64,000 nt of DNA. Origin: Alloscardovia venturai. Lineage in GTDB: Bacteria; Actinomycetota; Actinomycetes; Actinomycetales; Bifidobacteriaceae. The stretch is from NCBI RefSeq assembly GCF_042676605.1, contig NZ_JBHTHQ010000012.1, positions 1-64,000 of the forward strand, read 5' to 3'. This document shows, piece by piece, positions 63,517 to 64,000 of this stretch (positions are counted from its first letter, which is position 1; the number at the start of each line of letters is the position of its first letter). The position numbers and the translations under genes were made by a program. The notes under the pieces were generated by a model that saw only the letters and a list, made by a program, of their open reading frames with translations, ran no database searches and had not been told where the DNA came from.

Positions 63517-63563
63517 CCTTCTCTATCGGCTTTTTACTCCTTACTTTTACTGCTTTATTCCTG

Positions 63564-64000
63564 CTAAACCGTCACCTCATGTCCAGCACACCAGACACGC
63601 TGAACTTCCAAGGTGTCTGGGTGGAGAACAAGCAGGTCAGCGGCGTAACCCTCTTGAAGAAGCCCCAGAGGTGCACTTGTTACGCTGTTTACCTTATGGA
63701 CACCTATCGCTCGTGCTGGCGTAAATGTTGCTGCCTCAATAGCATCCTGCACGCTCATTCCAACTTCATGCACCATGCGTTGCACAGCTTGCTCAAGTAC
63801 AAGTGTGGATCCAGCTATTGCACCATTGCTCGCTAACCTTGCATGCCCATCAACGACCTTAACGTCAAGATTCCCCAGGGTATAAGCACCATCTGGACAC
63901 CCAGCGGCAGCCATTGAATCCGTAACAAGAGCCAAACGATGGCACGCAAGCCGCGCAGCAAGACGGAGTACCGGTACTTGCACATGGAAACCATCTGCGA
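63564..64000 (-). CDS. nagA: N-acetylglucosamine-6-phosphate deacetylase, C-terminal part (runs off the window)
   Basis: Converts GlcNAc-6-P to glucosamine-6-P and acetate, the step after NanE. The visible ~145 residues begin at DGFHVQ, then LVTDSMAAAGCPDG with the catalytic aspartate region, LASNGAIAGSTLVLEQAVQRMV and EAATFTPARAIGV, all characteristic NagA stretches, ending with the amidohydrolase beta-sandwich strand EGYAADLLVLHPD. The 5' part, including the metal-binding histidines, lies beyond 64000. A strong terminator follows the stop. nagB may be upstream outside the window. Confidence 0.92.
   Translation of the reverse strand, partial: ADGFHVQVPVLRLAARLACHRLALVTDSMAAAGCPDGAYTLGNLDVKVVDGHARLASNGAIAGSTLVLEQAVQRMVHEVGMSVQDAIEAATFTPARAIGVHKVNSVTSAPLGLLQEGYAADLLVLHPDTLEVQRVWCAGHEVTV

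Noticed and set aside
1..64000. CRISPR array or prophage
   Set aside because: I saw no regularly spaced direct repeats, cas genes, integrase or phage structural genes.

Overview
The window reads as chromosomal DNA of a low-to-mid G+C member of the Bifidobacteriaceae (Bifidobacterium, Scardovia or Alloscardovia type). The evidence is the gene set and its order: a dnaB-murT-gatD operon, ftsY followed by amtB-glnB, a mycobacterial-style dCTP deaminase, an actinobacterial tgt, a DUF4032 protein, a sortase-anchored GH30 galactanase and FadR-type GntR regulators beside sugar operons. Genus and species cannot be fixed from this sequence alone. Three perfect parS sites (14081, 19316, 57116) and a cluster of six DnaA boxes upstream of dnaB (41102-41217) suggest an origin-proximal position.

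Layout. 0-6.2 kb: an acetoin/diacetyl reductase, a 0.77 kb gene-free stretch, a DUF2087 protein, then a gluconate operon (gntK-gntP-6-phosphogluconate dehydrogenase) divergent from its GntR regulator, with a perfect inverted-repeat operator laid over the operon promoter. 6.2-9.1 kb: an accessory island made of a decayed IS30-family transposase and a three-gene cassette. The cassette encodes a membrane-anchored small protein, a class-3 lipase with a C-terminal helical domain, and a small coiled-coil protein. It resembles a 'reverse' type VII secretion lipase toxin with immunity and partner proteins. 9.5-19.8 kb: housekeeping and ion genes (sirtuin, threonine deaminase, ClC, paired CrcB/Fluc fluoride channels, purA, class II aldolase, metal P-type ATPase, DUF1801). 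19.8-27.5 kb: a very large secreted GH30 endo-beta-1,6-galactanase-like enzyme, tRNA-Gly(CCC), a GPH-type sugar symporter behind a LacI-like operator, and an unknown membrane protein. 27.5-34.5 kb: htpX, ferredoxin-NADP reductase, htrA, a tRNA-guanine transglycosylase with a long N-terminal extension, and tRNA-Leu(CAG). 34.8-37.4 kb: a second accessory patch with a TetR regulator, a broken RelB-like antitoxin, a tandemly duplicated promoter/operator and a DUF4143-type ATPase. 37.4-58.6 kb: core genes including gatD, murT, dnaB, a MATE transporter, an old-yellow-enzyme reductase, glnB, amtB, ftsY, dcd, PAP2, esterases, a Ca-type P-ATPase, a CPBP protease, rlmB and DUF4032. 57.2-64 kb: an amino-sugar locus with nanE, a ROK kinase, a DUF4862-like protein, an HSL-family esterase, a divergent FadR-type regulator and the 3' part of nagA at the edge.

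How the genes work together. Gluconate is imported, phosphorylated and oxidatively decarboxylated to ribulose 5-phosphate, which can enter the bifid (phosphoketolase) route. ManNAc is phosphorylated by the ROK kinase, epimerised by NanE to GlcNAc-6-P and deacetylated by NagA. The galactanase and the sugar symporters point to a plant- or host-glycan lifestyle. Many genes here start 6-7 bases after a good -10 box, so leaderless mRNAs look common.
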